Counted from the stretch's first letter, positions 27,848 through 39,114 are shown. The stretch: 64,000 nt of DNA from [Bacillus] enclensis (GCF_001456935.1 NZ_KQ758482.1:1096249-1160248); one strand, 5' to 3'. The notes: generated by a model from the sequence alone, not told the origin. Program-made: numbers and translations.

Positions 27848-27875
27848 AAAAAACCGGCCCTAATCAAAGAGCCGG
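27848..27875 (-). terminator. Terminator of recO
   Basis: Minus-strand stem CCGGCTC / GGGCCGG (one G-U pair), 8-nt loop, followed by TTTTTTATTAT. Confidence 0.85.
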
Positions 27876-27900
27876 CAAAAATCACAATATGCTTTAAAAA

Positions 27901-28653
27901 CTAGAATAAGTCCTTAAGGTTATCCATTTGATCAAGGAATCTCCTGGATTTTAATGTAAGCCCTGAATTTTCGTCGTAATAAGTCCTGATTACCCGTTTG
28001 AGCTGAGCTTTTGTTTCATCTTTAACCGAGATATTTCCCAACCTGGTGATATCAAAATAATAAAACAGCCTCAGTAATTTTACGGTACTTTGTGATAAAG
28101 GCAGATGGTGCGGGTCCTTCCCGACACATCGGTGGCAGATAAAGCCATTTTCCTTGAATGAAAAACCGAATGTCCCTTCGGCTTCACCACAGACTGAACA
28201 ACCATCCAAGTACGGATGCAGCCCCAGGACAGGGAGCATCTTCATTTCAAAAATATACATCAATATCTCGGGGTCGTAATCTTCATTTAGGTACTGAAGC
28301 ACCTTATACAGCAATTCAAACAGAAAGGGGTTGGGCTTTCTGTCTTCTGTACTTTTATCGAGGAGATCCACGATATAAGTGGCATATGCCGTCTTGAACA
28401 AGTCCTCTCTCACATGCCTCAGTGATTCAGCAATTTCACCTTGCTGAAGGGTCCCCAGCCCACTGCCTTTAATGAATAAGAAATACCCATATGTAAACAA
28501 TTGGGAAATAGCGGAAAGACGGCTGTTGGACTTTTTTGCGCCACGTGCCATCAATCCGATTTTCCCGAATTCCCTGGTGTATATGGTAACGATCTTATTT
28601 GACTCACCATAATGGTTCGTTCTGATTACAATTCCTTCACACTTCTGCAGAAT
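27901..28653 (-). CDS. recO: DNA repair protein RecO, probable ATT start
   Basis: RecO helps load RecA onto SSB-coated single-stranded DNA. The protein (about 250 residues) has an N-terminal OB fold ([30 protein letters not shown]) and a C4 zinc site (GCSVCGE ... ICHRCVG, near 150-170). Homologs start at ML-KCEGI; here that position is ATT CTG CAG AAG TGT, with ATT at 28653, 8 nt from GGGAGG. The only canonical in-frame start is GTG 28662, whose G overlaps the ribosome site, so it is unlikely. It lies downstream of yqzL and era. Confidence 0.9.
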   Translation of the reverse strand: MLQKCEGIVIRTNHYGESNKIVTIYTREFGKIGLMARGAKKSNSRLSAISQLFTYGYFLFIKGSGLGTLQQGEIAESLRHVREDLFKTAYATYIVDLLDKSTEDRKPNPFLFELLYKVLQYLNEDYDPEILMYIFEMKMLPVLGLHPYLDGCSVCGEAEGTFGFSFKENGFICHRCVGKDPHHLPLSQSTVKLLRLFYYFDITRLGNISVKDETKAQLKRVIRTYYDENSGLTLKSRRFLDQMDNLKDLF

Positions 28654-28695
28654 GTTGGCCACCTCCCGGATTCACGCTTGGGTGATGACAACCTA

Positions 28696-28839
28696 TTACG
28701 TTAGGGGAAAGTCGACCTCCGACACTTCTTCTTCCAGTTGAAATGGTTGGTCCACTCTTTCTTTTTCAAGCTCCTTAAAAAGTAAATATGTGTCGATATT
28801 GCCTGTTTGCGAAAACACTTTCCAAGTTAAGTCTAACAT
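28696..28839 (-). CDS. yqzL: YqzL family small protein
   Basis: A 47-residue protein starting MLDLTWKVFSQTGNIDTYLL and ending with an acidic tail (LEEEVSEVDFPLT). It matches the YqzL family, which in B. subtilis is found in the same place between era and recO. The ribosome site AAAGGTGGG is 6 nt before ATG 28839. It is too short for most gene finders. The function is unknown. Confidence 0.88.
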   Translation of the reverse strand: MLDLTWKVFSQTGNIDTYLLFKELEKERVDQPFQLEEEVSEVDFPLT

Positions 28840-28974
28840 CAAAAACCCACCTTTCTGGATTTAAACTAGCAAGACTTCAAAGCTTTCTTGTGATTAGATT
28901 TAGCATCTTTTTAGCAAAGCATGTGCACTAAATATTGTTAATTCTGTTCGCTTGACATTCTTAGAACGGGAAGA

Positions 28975-30352
<1,378 letters not shown>

Positions 30353-30457
30353 TTATCATTTTGTAATAAAATAGTTAGATAATTCAAACTATTTACGGGC
30401 ACCTTGTGTATGCGCGCTTAACTTATTCTATACAACAATAAGAGCGTTTTCAAATTA

Positions 30458-30502
30458 AAAAGAGGCTTGTACGAAGAAAAACTCTCCGTGCAGCCTCTTT
30501 TC
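30458..30502 (-). terminator. Terminator after dgkA
   Basis: Imperfect 20-bp hairpin built from AAAAGAGGCT and AGCCTCTTTT with inner TGTACG/CGTGCA pairing; T run on the minus strand. It separates cdd-era from the pgpH-ybeY-dgkA block, so cdd probably has its own promoter in 30284-30457. Confidence 0.75.
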
Positions 30503-30519
30503 AATCGATAAAGCATTGA

Positions 30520-30903
30520 TTACGATAAAATTTTCGGGATGAAAATGATGCATCCTATGATGAAGGCACCGATTGCGTACAAAAGAACAGCGGCCGCTGC
30601 GGCGTCTTTGGAAATTTTGGCGAGCGGGTGATACTCGGGAGTGACGAGGTCGACCGCTTTTTCGATTGCGGTATTCATCGTTTCAAGCGCCATCATTCCA
30701 GAAATGAGTAAAATGACGATGATCCACTCGGTTACTGAAATTGATAACATCACCCCCAGGGCGACTGCAACGGCTGCAGCTGCTGTATGGATCCTGAAAT
30801 TCTGTTCCGATGACCATACAAATCTGATTCCCTGCCAGGCGTGGCCAAACGATTTCCGGAGACGTTTAAGCCCGAATTTACTCTCTTGGGAGCCCGTAGT
30901 CAT
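30520..30903 (-). CDS. dgkA: Undecaprenol/diacylglycerol kinase DgkA
   Basis: A 127-residue integral membrane kinase with three membrane helices. The DAGK signature is [21 protein letters not shown] (residues about 69-89), and [14 protein letters not shown] precedes it. Firmicute members phosphorylate undecaprenol and recycle the cell-wall lipid carrier. Start ATG 30903 overlaps the end of ybeY by 26 nt, with AAGGA 8 nt upstream. Confidence 0.93.
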   Translation of the reverse strand: MTTGSQESKFGLKRLRKSFGHAWQGIRFVWSSEQNFRIHTAAAAVAVALGVMLSISVTEWIIVILLISGMMALETMNTAIEKAVDLVTPEYHPLAKISKDAAAAAVLLYAIGAFIIGCIIFIPKILS

Positions 30904-31351
30904 TAAGGATGTCCTTTTGTCTTTGGAACATTACTTTTTCATCCTGCTCATCCATATGATCATACCCCAATAAATGAAGGAAACCATGGAGTGCCAGGAA
31001 CCCAAGCTCCCGCGAAAAAGAATGATTGTATTCTTCTGCCTGCTCTTTCGCCCTTTCGACAGAAATGATGATATCACCGAGTACTCTCGGGATATCCGCT
31101 CCTACTATTTCAATTTCATCTTCACCCATTTCTTCCAGTGCAAAAGAAATTACATCTGTCGGCTGATCTTTATCGCGGTATTCGCGGTTGATTTCTTGGA
31201 TCCTTTCATTCGAAACGAAGGTCACAGAAACCTCACTGCCCTCTTCCACTTCCTCTTTGCCGGCTGCAAAATTCAGTATCCCGTTGATCATTCCGGTCTC
31301 TTTATCTGATAATTGTCCGGTCTCATCTATAAAGTCGATTGATAATGTCAT
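30878..31351 (-). CDS. ybeY: rRNA maturation RNase YbeY
   Basis: YbeY is a single-strand endoribonuclease for 16S rRNA 3'-end maturation and ribosome quality control. The 157-residue protein has the zinc motif [11 protein letters not shown] near residue 125 and the upstream conserved [15 protein letters not shown]. It starts 3 nt after the pgpH stop. Confidence 0.96.
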   Translation of the reverse strand: MTLSIDFIDETGQLSDKETGMINGILNFAAGKEEVEEGSEVSVTFVSNERIQEINREYRDKDQPTDVISFALEEMGEDEIEIVGADIPRVLGDIIISVERAKEQAEEYNHSFSRELGFLALHGFLHLLGYDHMDEQDEKVMFQRQKDILNDYGLPRE

Positions 31352-31354
31352 TCT

Positions 31355-33514
31355 TTATTCTTCTCCTTTATCCTTAAGTTCAGGGTATTCAATTCTTGGA
31401 TGGTAAATGCCGTTCAACGTCTCACATAAGGACTTTTTAACCTTTTCAAGTTCTTTTAACGAAAGATCGCACTCATTGAATTGACCGTCATTCAAGCGGT
31501 CTTTAACGATTGCTGCCACAAGGTTCCTGATTTCCTCCTGGGTCGGGGATGTTTTGGAACGGACGGCAGCTTCGACACTGTCTGCGATATTGATGATTGC
31601 AGTCTCTTTTGTTTGAGGCTTGGGACCTGGGTATCTATATTCTTCTTCACTTACATCTTTCCCCTGTTCCTTCGCCTTATAATAAAAATATTTCAGCAGC
31701 GTGGTTCCGTGATGCTGTTCTGCAATATCGATGATTTCTTTCGGAAGCTTGTGTTTCCTCAGCATGTCTGCACCGTCTGTGGCATGATCGATGATAATTG
31801 TCCTGCTTGTCTCAGGTGTCATCCGATCATGCGGGTTCTCTATATTCATCTGATTTTCAATAAAGAAATGGGGACGCTTCGATTTACCGACGTCATGGTA
31901 ATAACATCCGACCCTTGCAAGAAGTCCATTCGCCCCTATGGCTTCACAGGCAGATTCAGCCAGATTGGCAACCATTACACTATGATGATAGGTACCCGGG
32001 GCTTCTGTCAACAACTTCTTTAATAACGGCTGATTCGGACTCGAAAGCTCAACCAGCCGCATGGAAGACAAGATCCCGAATCCGGTTTCAAAAAACGGAA
32101 GGAATCCAATGGTCAGGATGGAGGAGCCGATTCCGGATACCAATGCGAACACAAGATAATAAATGTATTCGGTACTCGTATAAGACACATCACTCAAAAG
32201 GACCAGGAAGGCAATGATCAAAATATTTACGAATGCAACATAAATACCTGCGCGAAGCACATTGGTTCGCTGATTCCGGCTGATGAGCGTCATGATTCCT
32301 GCGACACCGCTGAACAACGTATAAATCGCAACCTGGATATCGATGGAACCGGAAAATTCCTCATTGAAAACGATACTCGCACATGCAGCAATGATAAATA
32401 CCATCATCATCGCAATGCGCTCATTCAGGAGGATACGGAGAATCATCCCCGTAAATGCCGCCGGGAATAAGAATGCAATATCATTGATCTCAAGCTGCTT
32501 CAACAATCCGGTGATTTTCATGATTAGCAGGGATATGACAAACACGATACTCGTTAAAATCAAGTAGTTCTGTTTCTGTTCTTCCTTTACTTCGAGTGTG
32601 TAAAAGAAATAATATAACGAACTTATGATCACAACAATGAACAGAATAAGTCCGATGATCGGCTTTAAAGAAAAATCCTCTTCTACCATGCCAAAGTCAT
32701 TCAATGTATCATAGATAGCCGGGGTGACCAAATCTCCCTCTTCTACAATGACTTCACCATCGATGACTTTCACTGGCTGGACTTCCTTTACCGCCTGTTT
32801 TTTCAGCTGTTCTGTTTTTTCCTCGTCGTAATACTCGGTCGGTTCTATTGCAACATTCCCGAGAGCAACAGCAGCATCGGATAAAGTCCCTGAAAACGTA
32901 AAATTCTTTATCCGCTGCTCCAAATTGACCCTTGCCTCTTTCAATTCTTCTTCCTTCACTTTATCCTGCATGATGACCTGCAGCTGTGTCGTAACGATGG
33001 ATTCCACTCTTTCCAATTCTGTATCAGACGCAGACAACAGAGACTCCAATATCTTATCGGTCAATGATTTTGTTACAAGGTTATCATTGCGGTCGGGAAG
33101 ACGCTTCTTCAACTCTTCGATCTGCTTGTTGATTTGAGAGTTTTTAGGATTGGCCGCCTCCTCTTCCGGAGAAACTTCTTTGAATTCACCTTTTACATCT
33201 AGCACACTGTCGATCAATGAACTCACCAGCGTGACTGCATTATCAACAGCCCCCTCCTTCGCGCTGTAGACTTTTTCAATCTGGGCGGCAGCGTCCTCTT
33301 TTTTCTTTTCAGTGGCTTCTTTATCTTCAAGGGTCTTAGGCGCCCTGATGGTGGACGGGGCTTCCTCGTAAAGACTGATATCGAGCGGCTTGGGCTTTAC
33401 GTTGCCGTAGAGGATGCCAAACACGATGAGTCCGAGCAGAATGAACATTAAATTTGTGAATAAGCGGTAACTCAAAAACTTTCTTATTTTATGTAATAAT
33501 GGGTGCGTCTGCAT
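31355..33514 (-). CDS. pgpH: c-di-AMP phosphodiesterase PgpH (7TM-HD)
   Basis: A 719-residue membrane phosphodiesterase that hydrolyses cyclic di-AMP. Order: N-terminal membrane helix (about 16-38), large extracellular domain (40-280), seven membrane helices (285-480), and a cytoplasmic HD domain with TYHHSVMVANLAE, the HD pair in CYYHDVGKSKRP, IIIDHATDG and EQHHGTTLLKYFY. It begins the pgpH-ybeY-dgkA block. B. subtilis YqfF is the ortholog. Confidence 0.96.
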   Translation of the reverse strand: MQTHPLLHKIRKFLSYRLFTNLMFILLGLIVFGILYGNVKPKPLDISLYEEAPSTIRAPKTLEDKEATEKKKEDAAAQIEKVYSAKEGAVDNAVTLVSSLIDSVLDVKGEFKEVSPEEEAANPKNSQINKQIEELKKRLPDRNDNLVTKSLTDKILESLLSASDTELERVESIVTTQLQVIMQDKVKEEELKEARVNLEQRIKNFTFSGTLSDAAVALGNVAIEPTEYYDEEKTEQLKKQAVKEVQPVKVIDGEVIVEEGDLVTPAIYDTLNDFGMVEEDFSLKPIIGLILFIVVIISSLYYFFYTLEVKEEQKQNYLILTSIVFVISLLIMKITGLLKQLEINDIAFLFPAAFTGMILRILLNERIAMMMVFIIAACASIVFNEEFSGSIDIQVAIYTLFSGVAGIMTLISRNQRTNVLRAGIYVAFVNILIIAFLVLLSDVSYTSTEYIYYLVFALVSGIGSSILTIGFLPFFETGFGILSSMRLVELSSPNQPLLKKLLTEAPGTYHHSVMVANLAESACEAIGANGLLARVGCYYHDVGKSKRPHFFIENQMNIENPHDRMTPETSRTIIIDHATDGADMLRKHKLPKEIIDIAEQHHGTTLLKYFYYKAKEQGKDVSEEEYRYPGPKPQTKETAIINIADSVEAAVRSKTSPTQEEIRNLVAAIVKDRLNDGQFNECDLSLKELEKVKKSLCETLNGIYHPRIEYPELKDKGEE

Positions 33515-33643
33515 AAAGTACCCCCTGTAATCTAACGGATCAGGTTTGATCTACGATGTATAGCATTCTTCTAATATGTAAAATCATAACAGTTTTTAAC
33601 TTATTTATCTATTCCAATCATGGAAAAGCTTGCAGCATGTGAT

Positions 33644-33686
33644 AAAAAAAGATTGACCTCCCTTTAACCAGGTACGGTCAATCTTT
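33644..33686 (-). terminator. Terminator of phoH
   Basis: 11-bp stem AAAGATTGACC / GGTCAATCTTT with T run on the minus strand, 10 nt past the phoH stop. It ends the block of yqfC, yqfD and phoH. Confidence 0.85.
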
Positions 33687-33695
33687 ACGAAAACA

Positions 33696-34652
33696 TTATT
33701 CATTTTTTTCGAAAGCGTCAATGATTTTAGCGACCAGGGGATGCCTTACTACGTCTGCCTGTTCCAGATAGATGAATGAAACGCCTTTTACGTCTTTCAG
33801 TATCCTTTCAGAAGAGACAAGACCTGACTGTACGCCCCTAGGCAGATCTACCTGTGAGCGGTCTCCGGTGATGATCATTTTTGAATCGAACCCAAGACGC
33901 GTCAAGAACATTTTCATTTGTGCCTGCGTCGTGTTCTGGGCCTCATCCAGGATGACAAATGCATCGTCCAGGGTCCGCCCTCTCATATACGCAAGCGGAG
34001 CGATTTCGATTGTTCCTCTTTCGATGAGCCGCGCCGTATGCTCTGCGCCCAATACGTCATGCAAGGCATCATACAGCGGCCGCAGATACGGGTCAACCTT
34101 TTCTTTTAAGTCCCCTGGAAGGAAGCCCAGGCTTTCACCCGCTTCAACCGCCGGCCTTGTAAGGATGATTTTCTTTACCTGTCCGGTTTTCAGTGCATGG
34201 ACTGCCATGACGACGGCAAGATACGTTTTTCCCGTACCCGCGGGTCCGATGCCGAAAACCATATCATGTTTGCGTATGGCATGTATATATTGTCTTTGGC
34301 CGAGGGTTTTCACTCGGATCGATTTCCCTTTGGCATTCTTCGTGATTTCTTCATTATACAAGTCGATGAAATACTCCAATGTGCCGTTCTTGCCCATTTG
34401 AACGGCGTGGAGGACATCGCGCTGGCTTATATTGATGCCTTTCTTGATGACACTCACTAAAACGTCGCAAATTTCAAGGGCCAGCCCGGCTTGTTCTTCT
34501 TTCCCTGAAACCAGCAACTCTTCGCCTCTTGTTACAATTGAAACGCCTAACTCTTGTTCGATTATTTTAAGGTGAGAATCTGAAACCCCAAATAAAGCGA
34601 TTGCTTCGTTTGGATTTTCCAGCTGTAATTTCATTAAGATATCATCTGACAT
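33696..34652 (-). CDS. phoH: PhoH-like ATPase
   Basis: A 318-residue P-loop ATPase of the PhoH/YbeZ family, often linked to RNA processing and to YbeY (encoded 2.5 kb away). An N-terminal KH-like region (about 1-115) precedes Walker A FGIGPAGTGKTYLAV, then TRPAVEAGE, Walker B VILDEAQNTT and sensor ITGDRSQVDLP. Start ATG 34652 lies 3 nt after the yqfD stop. Confidence 0.95.
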   Translation of the reverse strand: MSDDILMKLQLENPNEAIALFGVSDSHLKIIEQELGVSIVTRGEELLVSGKEEQAGLALEICDVLVSVIKKGINISQRDVLHAVQMGKNGTLEYFIDLYNEEITKNAKGKSIRVKTLGQRQYIHAIRKHDMVFGIGPAGTGKTYLAVVMAVHALKTGQVKKIILTRPAVEAGESLGFLPGDLKEKVDPYLRPLYDALHDVLGAEHTARLIERGTIEIAPLAYMRGRTLDDAFVILDEAQNTTQAQMKMFLTRLGFDSKMIITGDRSQVDLPRGVQSGLVSSERILKDVKGVSFIYLEQADVVRHPLVAKIIDAFEKNE

Positions 34653-34655
34653 TCA

Positions 34656-35843
34656 TTAGTCTCCTTGGATAATTGGTTGTCCTTCAGCAATATTTTCTAC
34701 TACTTTAAAGTGAAGATTTACCTTAACTTTACCATTCTCCACCTGTTCTTGCAAAATTTTTTCACCGATTATTTCTGCTTCATCAGGCAGGTTTGATTCC
34801 AGATTGTTTCTGGCCAGTTCTTTTGCTTCCTTGACGGCCTGCTCCCTTGTATAAGATCTTTCAACTTGCTCCTTTTCTTTCATACTCTGATCGATGTAGG
34901 AAACCGGCAGCTCCCATTTCAGGAATTTGACTGGCTTCTCCATCTCTTCTGTTACTGCTTCTTTAAACTCAGGTTTCCCAAAACCCCAAATGGGGATTCT
35001 TAAAGAACCGATTTCGATATAATGCTTTCTTTTCTCGTTCCCGCTGAACACAACGAAATCCGTTTTCATTGGAAGTTCTACCGAGGTTTTATACCAGGTC
35101 TCCCCCATTATTTTTGCTTTTGCAGGAACGCCTTTTGACTTATCTTCATTTCCGATCACTCCAGAGACGAGGAGTTGTCCCTTCTGAACGTAATCATTCA
35201 CCTTAACCTGCGGATCCCCTTCTTCCACAAACATATCGACGATGATCGCTTTTTTCTTTGCGACTATATGCTGCAGACCCGTGGATTCAACTTGTTCAGG
35301 TGCATTTTTTTCAACGACCTGGAAGTGAAAGGTTGTCCCTCTTAACTCGACACCCACCCATGTAATATTGTCCATTCTTGAGGATAGTTCCCGCTGAATA
35401 TTTTCAACATCGGGAATTGAGAATTGGAGTTTACCGGTCTTGACCCCCATCGCTGTGAGTTCCTTTCGGATGTGATGTTCAGTTTCAGGAGTCGCACCCT
35501 TGATCTGGATACCCCAAACCATATTAGACAACAGCATGACAATGATGAGGAATGATAGGCCGCCGAGGAGAAAACCGGAATTTTTGAACGCCCGTTTCAA
35601 AAGGAACGGCCCTCCCTGCCCCCTGAGGAATGTCACTTTGCACCCTGATGACCTTACCGCTCTCCTGAAGTTATGTACATCCTCTAAGGCTATATAAAAC
35701 GTAATCGTATCAGTCCCTGCCCTTTTTACATTCCAAATGGATATATCTGAACGCAGCAATTGATTGATTACGCTCTCGATCAGCCTGCCTTCCATTTTCA
35801 CGAACACATTCCCCTTCAACGAGGTGATCCATTGGTTCTTCAA
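34656..35843 (-). CDS. yqfD: Sporulation protein YqfD
   Basis: A 395-residue protein with one membrane segment (GFLLGGLSFLIIVMLLSNM, about 91-112) separating a short cytoplasmic N-terminal part from a large extracytoplasmic domain. A FQVVEKNAPE region and a long basic-acidic C-terminal part follow. Family members are expressed in the mother cell during sporulation in B. subtilis; the molecular role is not known. It is adjacent to yqfC (11 nt). Confidence 0.92.
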   Translation of the reverse strand: MKNQWITSLKGNVFVKMEGRLIESVINQLLRSDISIWNVKRAGTDTITFYIALEDVHNFRRAVRSSGCKVTFLRGQGGPFLLKRAFKNSGFLLGGLSFLIIVMLLSNMVWGIQIKGATPETEHHIRKELTAMGVKTGKLQFSIPDVENIQRELSSRMDNITWVGVELRGTTFHFQVVEKNAPEQVESTGLQHIVAKKKAIIVDMFVEEGDPQVKVNDYVQKGQLLVSGVIGNEDKSKGVPAKAKIMGETWYKTSVELPMKTDFVVFSGNEKRKHYIEIGSLRIPIWGFGKPEFKEAVTEEMEKPVKFLKWELPVSYIDQSMKEKEQVERSYTREQAVKEAKELARNNLESNLPDEAEIIGEKILQEQVENGKVKVNLHFKVVENIAEGQPIIQGD

Positions 35844-35854
35844 ATTTGTCCCTC

Positions 35855-36139
35855 CTAGTTTTCTAAATAAGTGACTTCTATGATTTTACCCTGGAGAAGT
35901 ATTTCTTCCGGCAGTATCATTTTTATGACAAACTGTTCCCCTCTGATCAAGAGTTGACCTTGTTTTAGCAGAAGCCTTACTTCACGGTCGGTGAACGTCA
36001 AAAGCCCCCGATGGTTCTCTATATAGATATGGATTTGTCCAATCATAGTGACGCGCGGAAGGTCCATCATGACATCTTCAGGCAGGTCCATGGTCTGCGT
36101 CATCCATTTCCGCATTTGCTGCACCCAATTTTTCGCCAT
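35855..36139 (-). CDS. yqfC: Sporulation protein YqfC (YabP family)
   Basis: A 94-residue YabP/YqfC family protein (MAKNWVQQMRKWMTQTMDLP ... LPRVTMIGQIHIYIENHRGL). Start ATG 36139 has GGGGG nine nt upstream; an in-frame ATG seven codons earlier lacks a site. It is followed by yqfD. Mother-cell sporulation expression is known for the B. subtilis ortholog. A hairpin at about 36141-36186 (AAAAAGAACCCCCTTTCAT... / ATGAAA-AGGGG) separates it from yqfB and may end the upstream operon. Confidence 0.85.
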   Translation of the reverse strand: MAKNWVQQMRKWMTQTMDLPEDVMMDLPRVTMIGQIHIYIENHRGLLTFTDREVRLLLKQGQLLIRGEQFVIKMILPEEILLQGKIIEVTYLEN

Positions 36140-36196
36140 AAAAAAAGAACCCCCTTTCATCTCATATTTATGAAATGAAAAGGGGATTCATCACTG

Positions 36197-36628
36197 TTAT
36201 TTTCGATGATTCGCTTTTTTTGCACGCGGCGGGCCGAAGACTTCAGAGAAGATGAGTCCTTTTACGATGTCATCCTGGTTCCCGAAGTCAATGGAGTATT
36301 GTGAATCCTTCCTTTCTTTGATGGACTTCACCTTGCTGCGCTGCATTTTCACCTGTTCTTTGTAATCGTTTTCCTGCTTTTTCATCTGGGCGTACTTACT
36401 CTCGATATCTTTCTTTTTCTCTTCGAATTGTGACTGAAGAGTATAAACAGGCTCTTCACGCACGGGCTCACTTTTTGTACGGGGTTCCTCCCTGTACGTC
36501 TGTGCAGGGCTTCCTGTTGATATCGGTTTAGGCTTTGGCCTGCTTTCCTGAGAAGACGACGAGTCTTTCACCCGATTGAAAATTGCCGTCACTAGCCCTA
36601 TGATGACGGCGACGATTAGTCCTTCCAT
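36197..36628 (-). CDS. yqfB: YqfB-like membrane-anchored protein of the floA operon
   Basis: A 143-residue protein with an N-terminal membrane helix (LIVAVIIGLVTAIFN), a Pro/Ser/Arg-rich disordered stretch (about 22-65) and a charged coiled coil (QSQFEEKKKDIESKYAQMKK..., about 66-110). It is in the position of B. subtilis yqfB, third gene of the sigma-W nfeD-floA operon. Start ATG 36628 follows AAAGGAGACTTCTCC. No enzymatic motif is visible. Confidence 0.75.
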   Translation of the reverse strand: MEGLIVAVIIGLVTAIFNRVKDSSSSQESRPKPKPISTGSPAQTYREEPRTKSEPVREEPVYTLQSQFEEKKKDIESKYAQMKKQENDYKEQVKMQRSKVKSIKERKDSQYSIDFGNQDDIVKGLIFSEVFGPPRAKKANHRK

Positions 36629-36657
36629 GGAGAAGTCTCCTTTCTCACCCGGGGATA

Positions 36658-37665
36658 TTATTCACCTTTAGGATTTTTCCCATCCTTTTTATCACCCGTC
36701 AGTTTTCCGATGGAGTCCCTCATATCCGTGTCGGCATCGATATTCTTTATGTTCATATAATCCATCACACCGATATTGCCTGAACGGAGCGCTTCAGCCA
36801 TAGCAAGCGGAACTTCTGCCTCTGCTTCCACAACCTTGGCTCTCATTTCTTCTACTCTTGCTTTCATTTCCTGTTCGTTAGCTACAGCCATCGCTCTTCT
36901 TTCTTCTGCTTTGGCCTGTGCAATGTTCTTATCAGCTTCTGCCTGTTCAGTCTGAAGTTCGGCACCGATGTTCTTGCCGATATCAACATCCGCGATATCG
37001 ATTGAAAGGATTTCAAATGCAGTACCTGCATCCAGACCTTTGGAGAGAACGGTCTGAGAAATCATATCCGGGTTTTCGAGTACCTTTTTGTGATTGTCGG
37101 AAGAACCGATCGTAGATACGATCCCTTCACCTACACGGGCAACGATTGTTTCTTCCCCTGCTCCCCCGACAAGACGGTCAATATTTGCGCGGACGGTTAT
37201 ACGTGCCTTCGCTTTCACTTCAATCCCGTCCATCGCCACACCGGCGATGAATGGTGTTTCGATCACTTTCGGATTAACGCTCATTTGAACAGCTTCAAGG
37301 ACGTCGCGCCCAGCGAGGTCGATCGCTGCACAACGTTCAAAGGTCAGTTCGATGTTTGCACGATGTGCGGCAATCAATGCATTCACGACGCGATCGACGT
37401 TACCTCCCGCCAGATAATGACTCTCCAGCTGATTAATGGTGACATTGATCCCAGCTTTGTGCGCTTTAATGAGGGGATTTATGACCCTGCTCGGGATAAC
37501 GCGGCGCAGCCTCATACCGATTAAGGTAAAGATGCTGATCCTCACTCCTGCCGCAATGGCTGAAATCCACAGCATCACAGGTACGAATGTAAATAGTACA
37601 GCCAGTAGAATAAAACCTACCACAATGGCTACAATCAATAAAATGGTACTAGGTCCGATTACCAT
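36658..37665 (-). CDS. floA: Flotillin-like protein FloA
   Basis: A 335-residue SPFH/flotillin protein of membrane microdomains. The N-terminal hydrophobic hairpin (about 5-45) anchors it, the SPFH domain follows ([20 protein letters not shown] ... [21 protein letters not shown] is the conserved region), and a coiled-coil [21 protein letters not shown] lies near 235-290. It is encoded directly after nfeD, as in B. subtilis, and presumably shares its sigma-W promoter. Confidence 0.96.
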   Translation of the reverse strand: MVIGPSTILLIVAIVVGFILLAVLFTFVPVMLWISAIAAGVRISIFTLIGMRLRRVIPSRVINPLIKAHKAGINVTINQLESHYLAGGNVDRVVNALIAAHRANIELTFERCAAIDLAGRDVLEAVQMSVNPKVIETPFIAGVAMDGIEVKAKARITVRANIDRLVGGAGEETIVARVGEGIVSTIGSSDNHKKVLENPDMISQTVLSKGLDAGTAFEILSIDIADVDIGKNIGAELQTEQAEADKNIAQAKAEERRAMAVANEQEMKARVEEMRAKVVEAEAEVPLAMAEALRSGNIGVMDYMNIKNIDADTDMRDSIGKLTGDKKDGKNPKGE

Positions 37666-37762
37666 GTAATCATCCTCCTGAAAAATTAAGATATAGAGTC
37701 CCCATCAGTTCCATTAAGTACTGATGAGGTTGAATCTGAAGCTAACCCATCCGGCAAAAACC

Positions 37763-39073
37763 TTAGGACAGGTCTCTCACCACAATCCGGGAGCCTTCGA
37801 CTTTCACAACTTTCACTTGTTGATTTACGGCAATATAACCGCCTTCCGTCACGGCATCGATTCTTTCATCTTCAATGATGATTGTACCCGACGGCCTTAA
37901 CGGCGTTTTGGTCAATCCCGTCTTCCCGATGAGTTCCAGCCTGTTCGCATTCGAGACATAGCCGCTTTCGGTATTGGTTGAATCCTTCAAAATAATTTTA
38001 TTGAATAGTTTCATCTTTTTACCAAACACCTTTACAAAGATAATCATGGCAATCACAGCAATCAGTAACGCAATCAGAATGGAAATTCCCATTTGCATGA
38101 TGTTCCCTCCCGCAAGCATGATACTGCCGATTACCGCAGCGGCCCCGAGGCCTCCCGCTATTCCGCCGGGAAGGAAGAATTCTGCGATGATCAGTATGAT
38201 TCCTATCACGAATAGAATGATCGTTTCATACCCCGCTAGCCCTGCGACCAGATGGCCGTAAAAGAATAACAGCAGTGAAACCAGCCCGATTGAGCCTGCT
38301 ACACCGAATCCTGGTGAATATAACTCCACCACAAGCCCCAGACTTGCCAATGATAATAGAATGGGAACAACGATTGGATTCGTGATGAACCTTGCCAGTT
38401 TCTCAGCAAAGGATTCTTCCACTACCTGAACAGAAGCCTTTTTGATACCAAGCTCACTATACAGTTCGTCAAGGTTTTTTACCGTTCCCTCTGAATAGCC
38501 GATTTTTTTGGCTTCCTTTGAACCAAGGGTCAACAGCTCACCCTTTTTCAGGCCAAGCTCAGGTATTTCTACATTTTCATCTGCCATCGCTTGTGCATAG
38601 ATCGGATCTCTTCCGCTTGATTCCGCTGCACTCTTCATAGCCGACAGCCAGTAGCTTTGTGCTTTTTTATCAGCTGCGTTACCTGCTTGATCGATGACTG
38701 CCGCGGACCCGATATGACCATTGGGGACCATATAGATTTTATCTGCATGAAGGGCGATGAACGCACCCGCCGATAAAGCATTGTTATTTACAAATGCAAC
38801 CGTATCGGCTTCCACCCCATCGAGCAGCTGACCGATATCCCCTGCAGCATCGACCAGACCTCCAGGTGTATCAATATCAAAAATGATCGTATCAGCCCCA
38901 TTTTCCTCGGCTTCCTCCAGTGCTCGTTGAAGAAATGCATGAAGACCTTTTTCGACTTCTTTTTGGATGGGTATCACATATACATTTTTATCGCCATCTG
39001 CAGACCCGGACAAGGGAAGCAAAAAACTGAACCCAAGGATCATCATATAAAAGATCAGTATACTCCTTCTCAC
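37763..39073 (-). CDS. yqeZ: NfeD-family membrane serine protease (YqeZ)
   Basis: A 436-residue NfeD1b protein. A signal peptide (about 1-25) is followed by a ClpP/S49-like protease domain with DTPGGLVDAAGD and the catalytic-serine stretch NNALSAGAFIALHADKIYM. Five or six membrane helices follow (230-350), then a C-terminal OB-like NfeD domain (GKTGLTKTPLRPSGTIIIED). Partner of the flotillin encoded downstream. It is the first gene of the operon; a sigma-W-type promoter lies 42-68 nt upstream of the start. Confidence 0.94.
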   Translation of the reverse strand: MRRSILIFYMMILGFSFLLPLSGSADGDKNVYVIPIQKEVEKGLHAFLQRALEEAEENGADTIIFDIDTPGGLVDAAGDIGQLLDGVEADTVAFVNNNALSAGAFIALHADKIYMVPNGHIGSAAVIDQAGNAADKKAQSYWLSAMKSAAESSGRDPIYAQAMADENVEIPELGLKKGELLTLGSKEAKKIGYSEGTVKNLDELYSELGIKKASVQVVEESFAEKLARFITNPIVVPILLSLASLGLVVELYSPGFGVAGSIGLVSLLLFFYGHLVAGLAGYETIILFVIGIILIIAEFFLPGGIAGGLGAAAVIGSIMLAGGNIMQMGISILIALLIAVIAMIIFVKVFGKKMKLFNKIILKDSTNTESGYVSNANRLELIGKTGLTKTPLRPSGTIIIEDERIDAVTEGGYIAVNQQVKVVKVEGSRIVVRDLS

Positions 39074-39114
39074 TTTAACCCCCTCGTTTCAATCATATTC
39101 CTTGCTAGTTTATG

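Noticed and set aside
33772..34401. 209-codon open frame antisense to phoH
   Set aside because: Overlaps the conserved ATPase core of phoH; Ser/Arg-rich composition typical of an antisense shadow.
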